Origin: Welwitschia mirabilis
Lineage: Eukaryota; Gnetophyta; Gnetopsida; Welwitschiales
Direction of reading: 5' to 3'
Length of the DNA: 64,000 nucleotides
Assembly (NCBI GenBank): GCA_051453625.1
Contig: JBOZIK010000001.1
Span: forward strand, 239,924,230 to 239,988,229
A program made the translations under genes and the position numbers. The notes below the pieces were generated by a model. That model was not told where the DNA came from. It made no database searches and saw only the letters and a list, made by a program, of their open reading frames with translations. Position 1 is the stretch's first letter. Each line of letters begins with the position of its first letter. Of this stretch, positions 10,043 through 21,799 are shown piece by piece.

Positions 10043-11309
10043 ACCTCAAATAAGGCACATATAGAACATTAGAAATAGTATGTGGAGAGAGTGATGTCAA
10101 GTTAAGGGTAACTAAACCATAACCTTCCACTAGAACTAGAGTTCTATTTGCTAAAGAAACTTGATTTGTTACTTTAACAAAGTCATTAAAATAATCATGC
10201 TAATAAGTTATGTGATTTTTAGCACTTGTGTTAAGAATCCAAGTTTCATCATGAGGTATGTACTCACTTATATCCACAAAGTAAAAATTGTCAAAAATCA
10301 CATTTGCCTTAAAGAGCTCATCATCATTAAGGAATTCAGATTCTTTAGTAACTCCATTAGCCTTATCTGTAGATTTAATCTTATTACAAAGTATCTGACA
10401 GAGTTCTAAGGTATGATCATATCTGTCGCATCATGAGCACTCATATTTGTTTTTTTTTTTTTTAGAATAATTGTATGCTAAAATTACTTCTTAATCAGAT
10501 AAGTCTAATTAGGCTTCTTTTGCTAATGTTGTAGAGCCTTAGCCTTATCCTTTTCATCATGATATGTCTTTAATAAATAAGAGTTACTAGAAGACTACTT
10601 ACATTTAGGAGGAGATTCATAAGAATGAGAAACTTTGCATATTGCATTAGAGGATAAGGAGTCTATGAAGTTGAACTAAGCTTCTACAAAAATAAGATTC
10701 TTATTGAGTGCAATAAAATTCATGTTAAGTAGCTGCTTACTTCCATAAATAGATAGAATATAGCTATAAAGAAATGGATCCTCCAAATAGTAATAAACCA
10801 AGTTGATGTAATTTATGCAAAGTTTTTGGATTGAGTCTTTCTTATTAATCTTTGCTTTAATATATATTATCTAAGCTATGAGCTGACATATTTTATCCCT
10901 TTTATAATGAATTTTATTCATGCTTGTAATGAGATTAATCAGCTCAAGGTCATTCTTTGCATAAAATGTATTTCATAAAGTATTATCATTGATATAATAA
11001 GACTTAGTTTTCTCAACTAACTTCTTCTATAAAGTAGCCATGACTTTTTACATTATCTCTGTGAGGTTGTAATTAATAGCTCATCATGCCTTTTCTTCAT
11101 CTAAAACTTAAAGAGGAACATGCTATGTTTTAAATAAAATTTGTATTAAAACCATAAGTGCACATTGTTGATATAAAATTCTCATTCTAATTCTTCCAAA
11201 TCTGATCATTATGTGAGATCACCTTAAGATTGGCCATCATTTTAGTAGTTAATAATGGTATAAAGCTCTTTAACAGGAAATAAAATTTGTCTTTCAATGT
11301 CATAGCCAT
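10038..11309 (-). pseudogene. Copia gag, zinc knuckle and protease start
   Basis: Reading down from the ATG at 11309-11307, a broken frame shows a gag start (M-A-M-T-L-K-D-K-F), an acidic segment with D-E-E-K-A-x-W-A-I and N-L-T-E-I-M (~11100-11060) and helix-rich debris. A zinc-knuckle remnant follows at 10446-10398 (C, C, H and C still recognisable; a TGA falls between the first two cysteines). Next comes W-I-L-N-T-S-A at 10250-10218, where the protease catalytic Asp is Asn. The frame continues through F-N-D-F-V-K-V, then V-E-G-Y-G-L-V-T-L-N-L and N-V-L-Y-V-P-Y-L-R to 10043, all typical of the copia protease-integrase linker. The gypsy element cuts the gene at 10037/10038. Order and motifs make copia secure; activity is lost. 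Confidence 0.8.
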
Positions 11310-14300
11310 GGTAAATACTGAAAAGAGAGAGAAGGATTGATAAGTTATGAGGCAAAGTTGAATTTCAAAGGGATCTTGCTCTTATTCACTACTAAAATAT
11401 GATCTATCTAATACACAAAGAAAACTTGTTAATTCCAGAAGAAGAAAAAATAAAAAAGAAAAAAATGGATCTTGCTCTCATCCACAATTTTAGATGATCT
11501 ATCCAACTTACAATTTAAATAAAGGAAAAAGGAGGTCATGACAGAGATGTATAGTTATAATGAAAAGGAATTAATCCCAAAAATCAGAGTAAACTATCTA
11601 AAACATAATATGTAAAAATTAAGACAGAAACTCCACCCCAAACCACATAAACCCTGAGCACACAAGAATAAATAAGATGATTTGATAAGTAGTTTTTAAT
11701 TTAAGCGAGGTAAATTTTAATGCGAATAGGCCTAATTTAATTAGTAGATAATCAAAATATAGATTTGTCAGTTTTGAGGTCTGCTTCCAAATCTAGGTAG
11801 TGATCATGTCCTCTCTAAGGATGGTACTCTTATCTTTAAGGGAGTAGGATAAAAATTTGAACCATCTTAGTAGGAAATATAAGTCATCATTCATTTTTTG
11901 TTACCTCAACTACATACCCCCTTAAGAAAGAATATCATGCAATATCGATGATTTTCTTATACCTTAAACTTAGTAAATTTTAAAATTGATTATACTTATG
12001 AATCCTTGTTGACTTAGTGATAAACTCCAAGTAGATCCTCTGATTGTGCCTTTAGCCTTTACCTAATATACCCTTAATTACCAAGGCATATGTGGGAATC
12101 TAAACATTAGAACCCCCAAGATGTTTTTTCTTAAGAGAAAAATGTATCTCCATATGGCCTAAACTTCATAGTTAAGGTATTTAAAACTACATAAGAAGCT
12201 CAGATGATAGTGTAGCTTGACACAAATCTTTGTCTACATAAGGATTTCCTTGCTTATCATCAACCAAGACTTATTACCAACGTAAAATGTGATATGTTTA
12301 AGGTGAAAGTAATTTTCAATTTTAAACCTTAATCATAAAAAATTAAAATTTTAAGTGTGAAAAAAAGAAAAGAAAAACACCAAGCAAATACATGTGAAGA
12401 CAAGGATTGACTTAGTATAGTTAAGTGAAGTGGATCTTGCTCAATATTTCAAACTTAGATTAATCTATCTAAATCACAAAAATAGTCTAAGTAATAGAAA
12501 AATTAAGTCAAGTGGATTTTACTTCACATTCTAAACTCAACTCATGAAAAAAAAAGGTTAAAGGTCACAATTTGAAAAATAAGCACAGAAACCTTGAAAC
12601 ACACAAAAAATATGCTTAAAAGAACTAAGTTAGGGGCTTGCAAGTATTAAAAATGCCCTTAAAACTCAAAAAAAAAAGAAAAAAAAAGTTAAAAAATAGA
12701 AAAAATCACTACAAATATTAATGTACATGAAATAAGGCTAATGGCTAATAATGATTTAGCTAGCCTACATGTGTGTAGAAACGAGACAGTGGTTACACAA
12801 TTTTTGCATGTGTATATGAATGAAAAAACTACTAGACAAGATAGGGCAATTACACATGTGTGAAAATAATGGAAAAGAGTTAACATAAATTTAAAAAAAA
12901 AGTTTTTAAGAGGGTCTAGAATTGATATTCCAACCTCAAAGGTAATAAAGAAATGCTTTCATCACTACACTAATGTACTAGTGGAATTTGAAAAAAGATG
13001 TTAAAGAAATAAAAAGTCGTAAGTTTCATGTTAATAGAACATATGATCAGCACAGCTGAGCTGATTGACAGATGGAGACATAAGCAGTTTGTAGGCTTTC
13101 ATAGTATAATCATTAAGCCTAAACAATATTTTGATCAGGTATGAGTACATGGACCAACAAGTTTAAATGCCAAAAACTTATACTAAAGTAGAATGTAGGT
13201 GCAACAAATAGCACAAGGCATGATACCAGTGTAGAAGATGTCAGGCACACATAGGAAGGTACGCAAGCAGATGAAGAAGGGAGATCTTAGCGCAAGCGTA
13301 GCACAGAATAATGGCAGATGTATGCAAAGTGTGGATTAAGGTGCATAGAGTGTGAAACAAAGGTAGGTGTCATGTAGACTATGGAAGAAGAACCAATGGC
13401 ATGGCTAGCAGAGAAAGGCTAGTTGGCATGAATAGGCATTGATAGAAGGCACATGAATCAAGAGGGCAAGATTGCAGAGTAGGCATAGAAACATGCAAGT
13501 AAGAATTAATGCAAGGTAGATAAAGTGTGAAGCATAGGAGGTAGCTAACAGTTCTTTCTCTTAGCGAACATGCTAGCAAACCATAAGCAATAAGGTGTAT
13601 AGATCACACATAGCAGGGCTTACAGGAGGAGTAGTCTAGAAGAACCAATTTTAGATGGAGTGGATTGAAAATGCTATCCACGTGATTCTGGATCATGCTT
13701 TAAGAGAAAGCGCATCAAGCTGGAATGGATTACACTTCAATAAAAAACTTGATTAGACAGTTTAAAAAATAGTTTTTAAAGAAAACCCTCCATATCTTTT
13801 AGTCCAATGAATCTTTGATCTCATTTAAAACAACCTTTCAATATAAAAAATGAGTGTAGTAGTTATAGAAATTAGTTTTTTTAACTTGCAGTTTTACTAA
13901 ACCAGTTTAAATTTCAATTTTTAACCTATGATTTTGGAAAAATCTACCTGCGATGTACAATGATCTATAAAATAATCCAAGAATGATCCATGATCTAAAA
14001 TCTTTAAACTTCATCTAACTATGGAAAGAACTATTGAGGAGAAAGCAAGGAGTGATAGAAACTTAAGATCATAGCAATAAAGCTTCTCACCATAGATGCA
14101 GAGAAGACTATTATAGGAGCATGATAAGCTGAGGCATTACAAGTGACCACTCAATAATTAATGCCAAAGAAAACTAAAGTTCATTTTTGTGTGTTGTGCA
14201 TGTGCAACAACGGTGGATAAATTAAACATTGATCTAAGCTAGGGAGCAGGGTGTAGTAGGAGGCAGGTTTTAAAACTTTTAAAATAGAAATGAAGCTAGA

Positions 14301-14910
14301 GTAAGGCACAAGGAAGGCATTGAAAATAGTTGAAAATAACATAGAAATGGCTAGAGCACAGAAAAACTGACATGCAAATGGTAGGGAAAAATGGCAAGGA
14401 TTGGGTAGAGTTAACACTTGCAAAAAATACCTGCTAAAAATCCCTTCTTAAAAAATTTTTTTAAGAACAAATAGTAGTGAAAAACCTCTTCATAAGAAAC
14501 ACATGCCCCCCAAAAAATAAGTTTTTTCTTTTTTTAAAAAATGATCCAAAAAAATTATTTTTCCCTCTTTGAATAATATATGCCCTTTTTCCCTTAAAAA
14601 AATAATTTTGAAAATAATTTTATATTTTATTTAAAAAACTTTAAAAAAGAGGAAAAAAATAAGATAGGAGAGAGAAAGTAAGAGCCAATAGGAAGGCCTA
14701 AGAAGCCACAAAAAAAGGGCTCAAAAGAACTCCAAAGAGAGCTCAACAAAAAACCCAATAGAAGGCTTATTAAAAAAAAAGCTCTATAAGCTCCAAAAAT
14801 CTGAGCAAAGATGGAGGTCATAAGAAGATTAAAGAACCTCAGCAATGGCCAAGAAGCTCTAAAAGGCTTAAGAACCCTATTCTAGGAGCTTCACAAAATC
14901 TCCTCCAAAT
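11310..14910 (-). other. Long leader of the copia element, with internal repeats
   Basis: About 3.6 kb separates the primer site from gag, which is very long for an element with 170-bp LTRs, so an unrecognised insertion is possible. A ~45-bp unit (GGATCTTGCTC followed by ATCTATCTAA-like sequence) recurs at about 11370, 11466, 12431 and 12515. 13000-13650 is less AT-rich than its surroundings. 14440-14880 has A-rich runs and AAGCTC repeats. Small open frames here (for example 13379-13579 and 14181-14423, minus) show no recognisable domain and I do not call them genes. Confidence 0.5.
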
Positions 14911-14921
14911 CTTTGATACCA
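14911..14921 (-). other. Primer-binding site of the copia element (Met tRNA type)
   Basis: On the minus strand TGGTATCAAAG directly follows the LTR end. It differs from the common plant initiator-Met primer site TGGTATCAGAG by one G-to-A. This sets the orientation. Confidence 0.7.
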
Positions 14922-14923
14922 AT

Positions 14924-15093
14924 TATTAGAAAAGAAGAATGTTCAAAATCAAGAGCATAAGATTTCCAAATCATAAATTTTATTTTTTCTTTTTCTTTAT
15001 TCAACAAAAAGCTTACTTAAATAGACAAGCAAATCACTATAATTTTCATGTATTCCTAGGAATAGGACTTTTGTGCATAGTAGCCTTAGCAAA
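14924..15093 (-). repeat. 5' LTR of the copia element
   Basis: Homologous to 559-727. The low-coordinate edge (TATTAG) adjoins the primer site; the high-coordinate edge meets Athila integrase debris. Confidence 0.65.
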
Positions 15094-15129
15094 GGTAGTG
15101 GGCTAGTTTGTTAGAAGATAATGAAGGTT

Positions 15130-16330
15130 AGATGATGCATGGGATTAACAATCGGGGTTTTATTTTTTGTTTCATATGGTTCTTTGAGTATAAGACATAG
15201 GGGTTCTAGCTTGTTCTCATAATATAACTTTAAAAATTAGCCATTTAGTATGAGCTAACTATCCCTTTAAAGATCTTTGATTTTTACAATACTATTTCTA
15301 TTGACTTTTACTACTTCAAAGAATCCTTTCCATTTGATAAATAATTTGTTAAGGAGCTTGTATAAGCTCATATTATGTAGTAGAACCTTATCTCTTGAGT
15401 TAAATGTTTTTCTTCTAATCTTTTTATCATGATGATACTTTATCTATTTCTTAAGATTCATTCTTCATTTATTGCATTGAATCATATTTCATTTGAATCA
15501 TATTTCATCTAAATTTTTTAGTTGGGGTATCTTTTTTAATGATGTTTTCATCATTGTTAAGGTTTAAATGTTGAAGTAACTTCCAAGATTTGTAATGGAT
15601 CTCAATAGGTAATAGGCATTATTTCCCATAAACTAAATAGTATGTAGTATATTCCAAGAAATTTCTCCATGTAATCCTATAAGCTCATATTGTACTATTT
15701 AGTTTCTTACATGAATACTTATTAGAGTTTATATATTTAACCAAAATCTTTTTAATTTTTTAGAATCTATCTTATGTATAATCCCTTTGAATTCATTAAC
15801 CTCTTCATGGTTTGATTGAAAAAATGTATTCTTGATCACTAACCAGTGTCCTTGGGTGTCCAAATCATTAGAAGACATGTTATTTGACAAAATCAACTAT
15901 TGTTTTTACATCATTTATTTTTATTGCTTTAGCCTCTACCCTTTTATAACATAATTGATACAGATAATTATGTATTGATACCCATTTAATTCTAGGAATG
16001 GTTTACTAAAATAAATCCCCCATACATCAAATGATCTACATTCTATATTAGGGTTCATTGGAATTTTGTCTTTTTTTTCTTAAACCTCGACTTTTCTAAC
16101 AATGATAACATTTGGAGACACAGTCTTGAGAGTTTTAGAATAAAGTAGGCCAATAGAATCTACTTTACAAGACTTGGTGAGCTATCTTCTCCCAATTTAA
16201 ATGACCTCTATAATTACTATTATGACATATTTGTAGGATCTCCTAATGTTCCCATACTAGAATACATTATCTAATTATTTCATCTTTTTATATTTGATAT
16301 AAAAAAATGGATTTTGTCAAATATAATTTT
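15130..16330 (-). pseudogene. Athila integrase, broken
   Basis: Integrase would insert the DNA copy into the chromosome. On the minus strand the N-terminal zinc finger is visible at about 16260-16100: C-H-N-S-N-Y-R-G-H, then F-Y-W-P-T-L-F, then C-V-S-K-C-Y-H-C. The core (about 16050-15550) is heavily damaged and I cannot place all acidic residues. The C-terminal module is clear at about 15440-15160: H-D-K-K-I, F-N-S-R-D-K-V-L-L, then K-W-K-G-F-F-E-V-V-K-V (the G-P-F/Y module, one residue changed), and a terminal L-K-x-Y-Y-E. Full family length appears to be present. Confidence 0.75.
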
Positions 16331-16599
16331 TAATTTTCTTCATGAATAATTTCTTATCCTTATTAGAACAAATGTGTGTGAGAGATAACCTTCTATTACA
16401 TTCTCTCTTTCTTATTTATCTTTAATGTCTAGTTCAAATTCTTATATGAGTAAGCACCAATGCATGATTTAGGAATTATTAATTTTTTTATGGCTAGGAA
16501 CCTTATATCTGAATGGTTAATATATACCTACATTTTAAATTCAATGAGGTAATATTAAAACTTATCTAGTGAGATGACAATGGTTAATAATTCCTTGTC

Positions 16600-17640
16600 A
16601 GTAGTTGTTTAATTACATTGGATTACATTGAGGAATTTTGAAATGTAGTAGATGATGTGTGGTTTATGATTAATGAAGTACCTTAGAATTTCATCAATGA
16701 TAGTATTACTTACATCATATGTAAAGTCAAATGGGTATTTCCAGTTTGGCACACTAAGGATAGATGTAGTGGTGACTTTATTTTTTAAGATTTTAAAGGT
16801 TTTCATAAATGATTCACTTGAAATAAAGAAATTGTCTTTTTCTATCAATTAATATAAGGGCTTCATGATCTTAGATAAGTCCTTAATAAATTCATCATTA
16901 ATATCTTACATGTTCTAAGATCTTCATAAGTTTCATAGTTAGGGTAGAGAAGGTAGTGATAACTTAAATATTTTGGGATCCATTATTATGTTGTTTTGTT
17001 AGATAATGTGTTCTAATATAACCCCACTTATAACCATAAATTGGCTTTTTTCTTATCTTAATTTAAAGTCATTTTCAATGCATTAAGATAGAACTTTAAA
17101 GAGATGTATCAACATCTAATCGAACAAATCACCATATATTAAGAAATTGTTCATGAAGATTTCAACACAATATTCTAACATATCCAAAAAGATTAACATC
17201 ATGTCTCTTTAAAAAGTGATAAGAGGATTACATAACCCAAAAGACATTCTTCAGTAAGCAAAAATACCAAGTGATAAAGTCAAGGTAGTTTTATGTTGAT
17301 TTTTAAGAGCTATAAAAATTTGGTTGTATCCACTAAACCCATCTAAAAAATAATAATATTATTGATCTAATACTTTTTCTAAGATCTGTTAAATATGAGG
17401 GATGGAAAAGTGGTCCTTTTGGTATGATCATTTAGTTTTCTAAAGTGAATACAAAGTCTTGACTTGTCATTCTAATTTGGTACCTCTATAATGGGACTCA
17501 TTCATTACTATTTAATATTAAATAAATAATGCTTTCCTACCATAACTCTTTTTTTCCTTAACAACCTTCCATAGTGTAGGGTTTAGACATTGAGGAGGTT
17601 GCCTAACTAGTTTTACATTATCTTCTAAGTATATTTTGTG
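16600..17640 (-). pseudogene. Athila reverse transcriptase and RNase H, broken
   Basis: RT/RNase H would copy the RNA to DNA in the particle. Minus-strand landmarks: R-L-N-P-T-L-W-K-V-V near 17590; K-D-H-F-S-I-P near 17420; F-L-D-G-F-S-G-Y-N-Q near 17345-17325 (first catalytic Asp kept, codon at 17343-17341); R-M-S-F-G-L-C-N-P near 17250; then F-M-N-N-F at 17155-17143, where the family has F-M-D-D-F. Both active-site Asp of the pair are Asn (17151-17146). The RNase H start is the open frame 16848-16609, with W-K-Y-P-F-D-F-T-Y-D-V-S and H-K-P-H-I-I-Y-Y-I-S. About ten stops, several of the CAG/CAA/TGG-to-stop type. The assignment to Athila rather than chromovirus rests on the D-G-F-S-G-Y and F-G-L-C-N blocks. 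Confidence 0.85.
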
Positions 17641-18229
17641 CATGACAAAGGCTAGTGAAATTCCTTTTTGTAGATCTTTATATGATTTGGCAAATGTTTC
17701 CTCATTTTGTTTGAGAATCTACATTAATTAATTTTCTTCTTTAGATTTTAGTTTCATACTAATGATCAAGGGTTTCATTTTGTCTTCATTAAGAAAGATG
17801 TATTTTAGTGTGGAAGGAAATACTTTAAGTTCTATGATTTCCTTGCTTTACATTTCTTAACCATAAAAAGGACCAAAAAGTAGGGTTTTTTTTTATTTTG
17901 ATAGAATTAGTTAATTGATCATCTGCTTCAAGAAGTTTTCTATGCTTATTTTCCATTAGTAATTAAAAAGGATCTTCCATTAGAAAATCCTTAGTAGTGA
18001 TTTCAATGAATATGGATTGTTCCTTAGATTTCCCTTCTTCTTGTCATCCTCATGGATTAAAGATACTCATGTTAATTTTTGGGCTCGCAAAGGCTAATTG
18101 TACTAGTCTTATTTGGTAATGAATTACTATGTCTTCCATGACCAACTAAGGTCTTCCTAGTATGATTTAATAAAATTCCTCTATGATGTCTAGAATGACA
18201 AAATTAACTACATATACTCCTTAGTAAAC

Positions 18230-18480
18230 TTATACTAAGACATCTTTAAAAATTTTCTTTAGGCTAGTGATATATTTTTCATTTAAGGATAAGGCTATTT
18301 TGATTTTAGAGCACTCTATTAGTCTCAAAGTTTCACATAAATAGGATGATATGATATTAACATTTACCCCTAAGTCTAGTAACACATAAGGTATCTTTTT
18401 ATTGTTAATGACTATAGGAATTGTTGATGATCTAGGATCTTTTTGTTTGGATGGAATCTTTTTCTTCATCATTTGAGTGA
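18230..18480 (-). pseudogene. Athila aspartic protease, near-intact fragment
   Basis: The 80-codon frame 18472-18230 reads K-Q-K-D-P-R-S-S-T-I-P-I, then N-N-K-K-I-P-Y-V-L-L-D-L-G-V-N-V-N-I-I. This is the conserved start of Athila protease: K-D-P-G-S-F-x-I-P, then the catalytic D-L-G (Asp kept here). It follows a gag C-terminus and precedes RT on the same strand, as in the family's gag-pro-pol order. The ATG at its start is within the polyprotein. Confidence 0.8.
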
Positions 18481-19075
18481 TGTTTTCTACTAAATGAACT
18501 AAGTGTGATATAAAGTTTTACTTTTATTTTAGAACACAAGTCTTGAAGGTACTTGGAATAGAAGGTATATCTTAATTGCTTAAGTCAAGGATATTTTTAG
18601 TTTTAATTACTCAAATAATTAGTTTAATTTTCATCATCTATCAAATTTTCTTTTAAGCATTTTGTAAAATTGGTTCACTAATTGGTTTTTCACTAGGCTC
18701 AAATGGGAAAGAAGTAGGTGAGATTCTTGATTTTATTGGTTTTATTAGTTTTAGTTTTTTCTCCTTATGTTTTCTTTGTATTAGTTTATCCTTAAATGAT
18801 TTATTTTTCTTATTTTAGGATGTCGCATGCATAGTAAGTTTTAATTCATTTTCGCATTTGGTAATAAATACTCTTACTTGTTGATGGATTTTTTTGGTAT
18901 GATTTAGCTCACCTTGTGATGGTAACCCTGACTTTTGCTTTTATGTTAGGTTCATAAGTATATATTCCATCTTCCTCACTTTTTCATTTATTAGATCAAT
19001 CTATTATTTAACATCTATTATTTATTCCTTGTCTTTACATTAATTTTGATAAGAATTCTTGAATTTTTGGCATAC
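18481..19075 (-). pseudogene. Athila gag C-terminus (relic A)
   Basis: On the minus strand, L-P-S-Q-G-E-L-N at about 18935-18905 and the frame after it, ending near V-F-I-T-K-C-E-N-E-L, correspond to the L-P-S-Q and T-L-R-S-G-x-E-L motifs that close Athila gag. Upstream of 19075 the gag N-terminus is absent; the repeat field starts there. Confidence 0.65.
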
Positions 19076-19079
19076 TTTG

Positions 19080-19610
19080 GTTATATCGCCTACCTATCAC
19101 CCAAGCAACAATTGTGAAATAGCTTATCATTATTCTGGAGTCATTGATACTAATTGTAATACCTGTTACTAAGCGATAGGTAGACTATTACTTAAAATAA
19201 TTTAAACTTATTAACAAACCATCATAGTATGATCTCATGACTATTTTGGTCCTTACCAATGAGAAATAGGTCATAGATGATATCATCTTTACTCTCTATC
19301 ATTAGGTGATAAATATATCATGAGGTTATTACCAACTGACATATTCAAATCTCACTTTCCTTTTCTAGTTATTCATTCCCACATGCTCTAAGTCTAAACA
19401 TGTTCACTGGTCTCTCATCTAGTAATAGAAATTAGTTTTATACTTTATTGCATTATGTTAAGTTTGGTTATCCTTTTATCATGCTACGATAAGCCTGTAT
19501 CACTTATATGTTTGCTTGGTAACACTTGCATATATTTATTATATCTATCAAATTTGGTTGCAAATCTATCATTCAGCGATGGATCTAATGACATGGAAAA
19601 TACCCTTCAT
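19080..19610. repeat. Field of a degenerate TTACTAAGYGATAGG-like motif
   Basis: A short motif around (C)TATCAYYNAGYGATAG recurs irregularly, for example near 19098, 19168, 19297, 19487 and 19571. It is often self-complementary (ATCA ... TGAT). The same motif fills 34730-35190. No coding frame. It separates two Athila relics. Confidence 0.5.
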
Positions 19611-19899
19611 TCTAATACATTATTTTAATTTTACTACCTTAAACATGTTACTTCCCAAATTCAATCATGTCAATCCAATTTGTAGTAAATTTTGATGTAA
19701 ATTATAATAAAATATGTGAAAAATTAATAATAAGAGATGGATTTTTAATGCTTATCAAATCTAATGCATGATACAATTTTCATTAATATACTTATTTGGT
19801 AAAAACTTCATATTAATGTAGTCTTTATAAATCTTAGTTTTAAGTCCTACTAGAGCGAAATAGAGCTTATAAATTATAGTAACAATCACAAGAAGCTCT

Positions 19900-20900
19900 T
19901 TCATTATTATCATATAATTACATTATATTGGATTAAGGTTTTTATAAATATAGTATATGACATGTGGCTTATGGTTAATGTGTTTTTCTAATATAACACC
20001 TGTGGTAGTATTACTATCATCACACATGAGATGAAAAGGGTAATGCTAATGCATTACTGATAAGTGTTATGATTAATTTTTTATTCAAATCATTAAGTTC
20101 CTTTTCATATGAATCATTAGTAATTCATACAAAAGTTTTGTAGTCTTTGAAACATCTTAGAGGAATCATTGATTACTAGCATACAACATGTCCTAAGAAA
20201 CCTCTTAATTTTTTGAGATTCAATAGTATTAGTAGTGAGGTTTTAACTTGAATCTTTCTAAGGTTGATTTCAAAACTACATGCTCTAAATAAACTCCACT
20301 TTTAATTATAAAACGACTCTTCTCCTAGCCTAGTTTTAATTCTTGTTATATGCAGCATGGTAATATCTTATGAATACTATTAAGAGTTTGATTTAGAAAA
20401 TTACTATATGAAGAAAATTCATCCCTAAATAATTTTACAAACTTTTTAAGCATATTATAAAAAATTGACATCATAGCTCATTAGAATGTGATCGATGGAT
20501 TACATAACTCAAATGGTATTCATTGATAAGCAAAGGTTCCAAAATATGAAATAAATGCAGTTTGATGTTGATCGTCAACTATTATAAATTCGATTTTACC
20601 AAGTAAATTCATCTAAAGGCCATTAGTATTTAAGTTAAAAATGATTTTTAAGAGTTGATCAATGTATGATATTGAAAATTAATTCTTTTTAGTATGCTCA
20701 TTAAGTTTTTTAAAGTTAATATATACTTGCCATTTACGATTTTTATTTGAAACAAACATGATCAAACTTACCCATCATTATCAAATATATAGTGTATGAT
20801 GTCTTTCTTTTATAATTTATACACTTAATTCTTAAATACATTTTGTAATGCCATATTCAAATTCCAAGGGGATTACTTAATGGGGTTTTCTTCTAAATAG
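19900..20900 (-). pseudogene. Athila RT and RNase H (relic B)
   Basis: The minus strand around 20520-20380 retains debris of the R-M-P-F-G-L-C-N, M-M-S-I-F and F-M-D-D-F-S-x-Y-G blocks, and 20080-19910 retains N-H-K-P-H-V-I-Y-Y-I, nearly the same as in relic A. Many stops. The homology to relic A extends over RT and RNase H but not into integrase. Confidence 0.7.
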
Positions 20901-21559
20901 CTCTTGTGCATTAGTAAAGCTAGTGAAAGTTCTTGAAGCTTCCATGTTTTATTTAAGAGTTTGAGTCAACTTAGCCTCATAATCACATTTCAACTTATTA
21001 CTAATGATTAAGGATTAATTCTCTTTTCATTAAGGAAGATGTATGTTAGATGTGGTGGTAATTCCTTGGATTCTAATAATTTTTTGATTTGAACTTAATG
21101 AAAATTTCTTAAATATCTTAGAGTCCAAAGAGTAGTATTTCCTCTGTGTTACAATTTTATAATATTATCATTAGTGCTTAACAAATTCTTATGTTTATTT
21201 CATAGTACTAATTACAAAAAAACCTCTTATAAAAAGTGCCTTAGCTAGAATATTAATAAATTTTAATTCATCTTTACTCTAGATGTTTTCTTTGTGATTT
21301 ATTAATTTTAAGATTTTTATATTTATTTAAGATTATTAAACATAAATTTAAATATTTCAATATGATAATGTACCACTGCATATACTTTAGTTAATCAAAG
21401 CCATTATGGAATTGTTAAAAAGAAATTTTTAATAATTTCTAAAATCAAAAAGATTATAGAGTATAACCTTGATTCAATTACACTAAAAAATTTTAAACAA
21501 TTCTAAGATAATTTTCTACAAAACAATATGCTAATGATATGTTAATATCAAATAGTTCT

Positions 21560-21700
21560 ATTAGTTTTAATTTTTTGCAAAGGTATGAAAGCGACATGCT
21601 AATACTAGAACCTAAATCAAGTAATGCATAAGGTACCTTTTTCTAAGTTATGATCATGGGAATAATTGGTAATCTAGAATCCTTGTCTTTAGTTTTTATC
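21560..21700 (-). pseudogene. Athila protease fragment (relic B)
   Basis: The minus strand gives K-K-V-P-Y-A-L-L-D-L-G-S-S-I-S-M, with the catalytic D-L-G intact, followed by L-S-Y-L-C-K-K-L as in relic A. Confidence 0.7.
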
Positions 21701-21799
21701 TTATTTTGTGTTATTTAAATGATGTTCTTAGCTAAGTATACTTATTGAATAATGAGTTTTTTAATTCTTCTTAAAGCATAAGTCTTTAACGTATTTGGA

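Larger units (their letters stand above)
559..15093 (-). mobile_element. Ty1/copia LTR retrotransposon, split by a nested gypsy element
   Basis: The two ends share a ~170-bp direct repeat (559-727 and 14924-15093). A methionine-tRNA-like primer site lies beside the high-coordinate repeat and a purine tract beside the low-coordinate one, so the element reads on the minus strand. Gag, a zinc knuckle and the start of the aspartic protease lie at 11309-10038. The frame is then interrupted by the gypsy element 2258-10037 and pol debris resumes below 2257. The protein traits (a protease motif of W-I-L-x-x-S/T type and an E-N-G-x-W-E-L-V segment before RT) are copia features. Many stops and frameshifts mean it is dead. 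No clear target duplication was found at the outer edges. Confidence 0.75.
15094..19075 (-). mobile_element. Athila-like Ty3/gypsy relic A (gag end to integrase)
   Basis: Minus-strand order gag C-terminus, protease, RT, RNase H, integrase, all recognisable. Neither LTR is identified: the low side is bounded by the copia LTR and the high side by a short-motif repeat field. Stops and frameshifts throughout. Confidence 0.8.
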
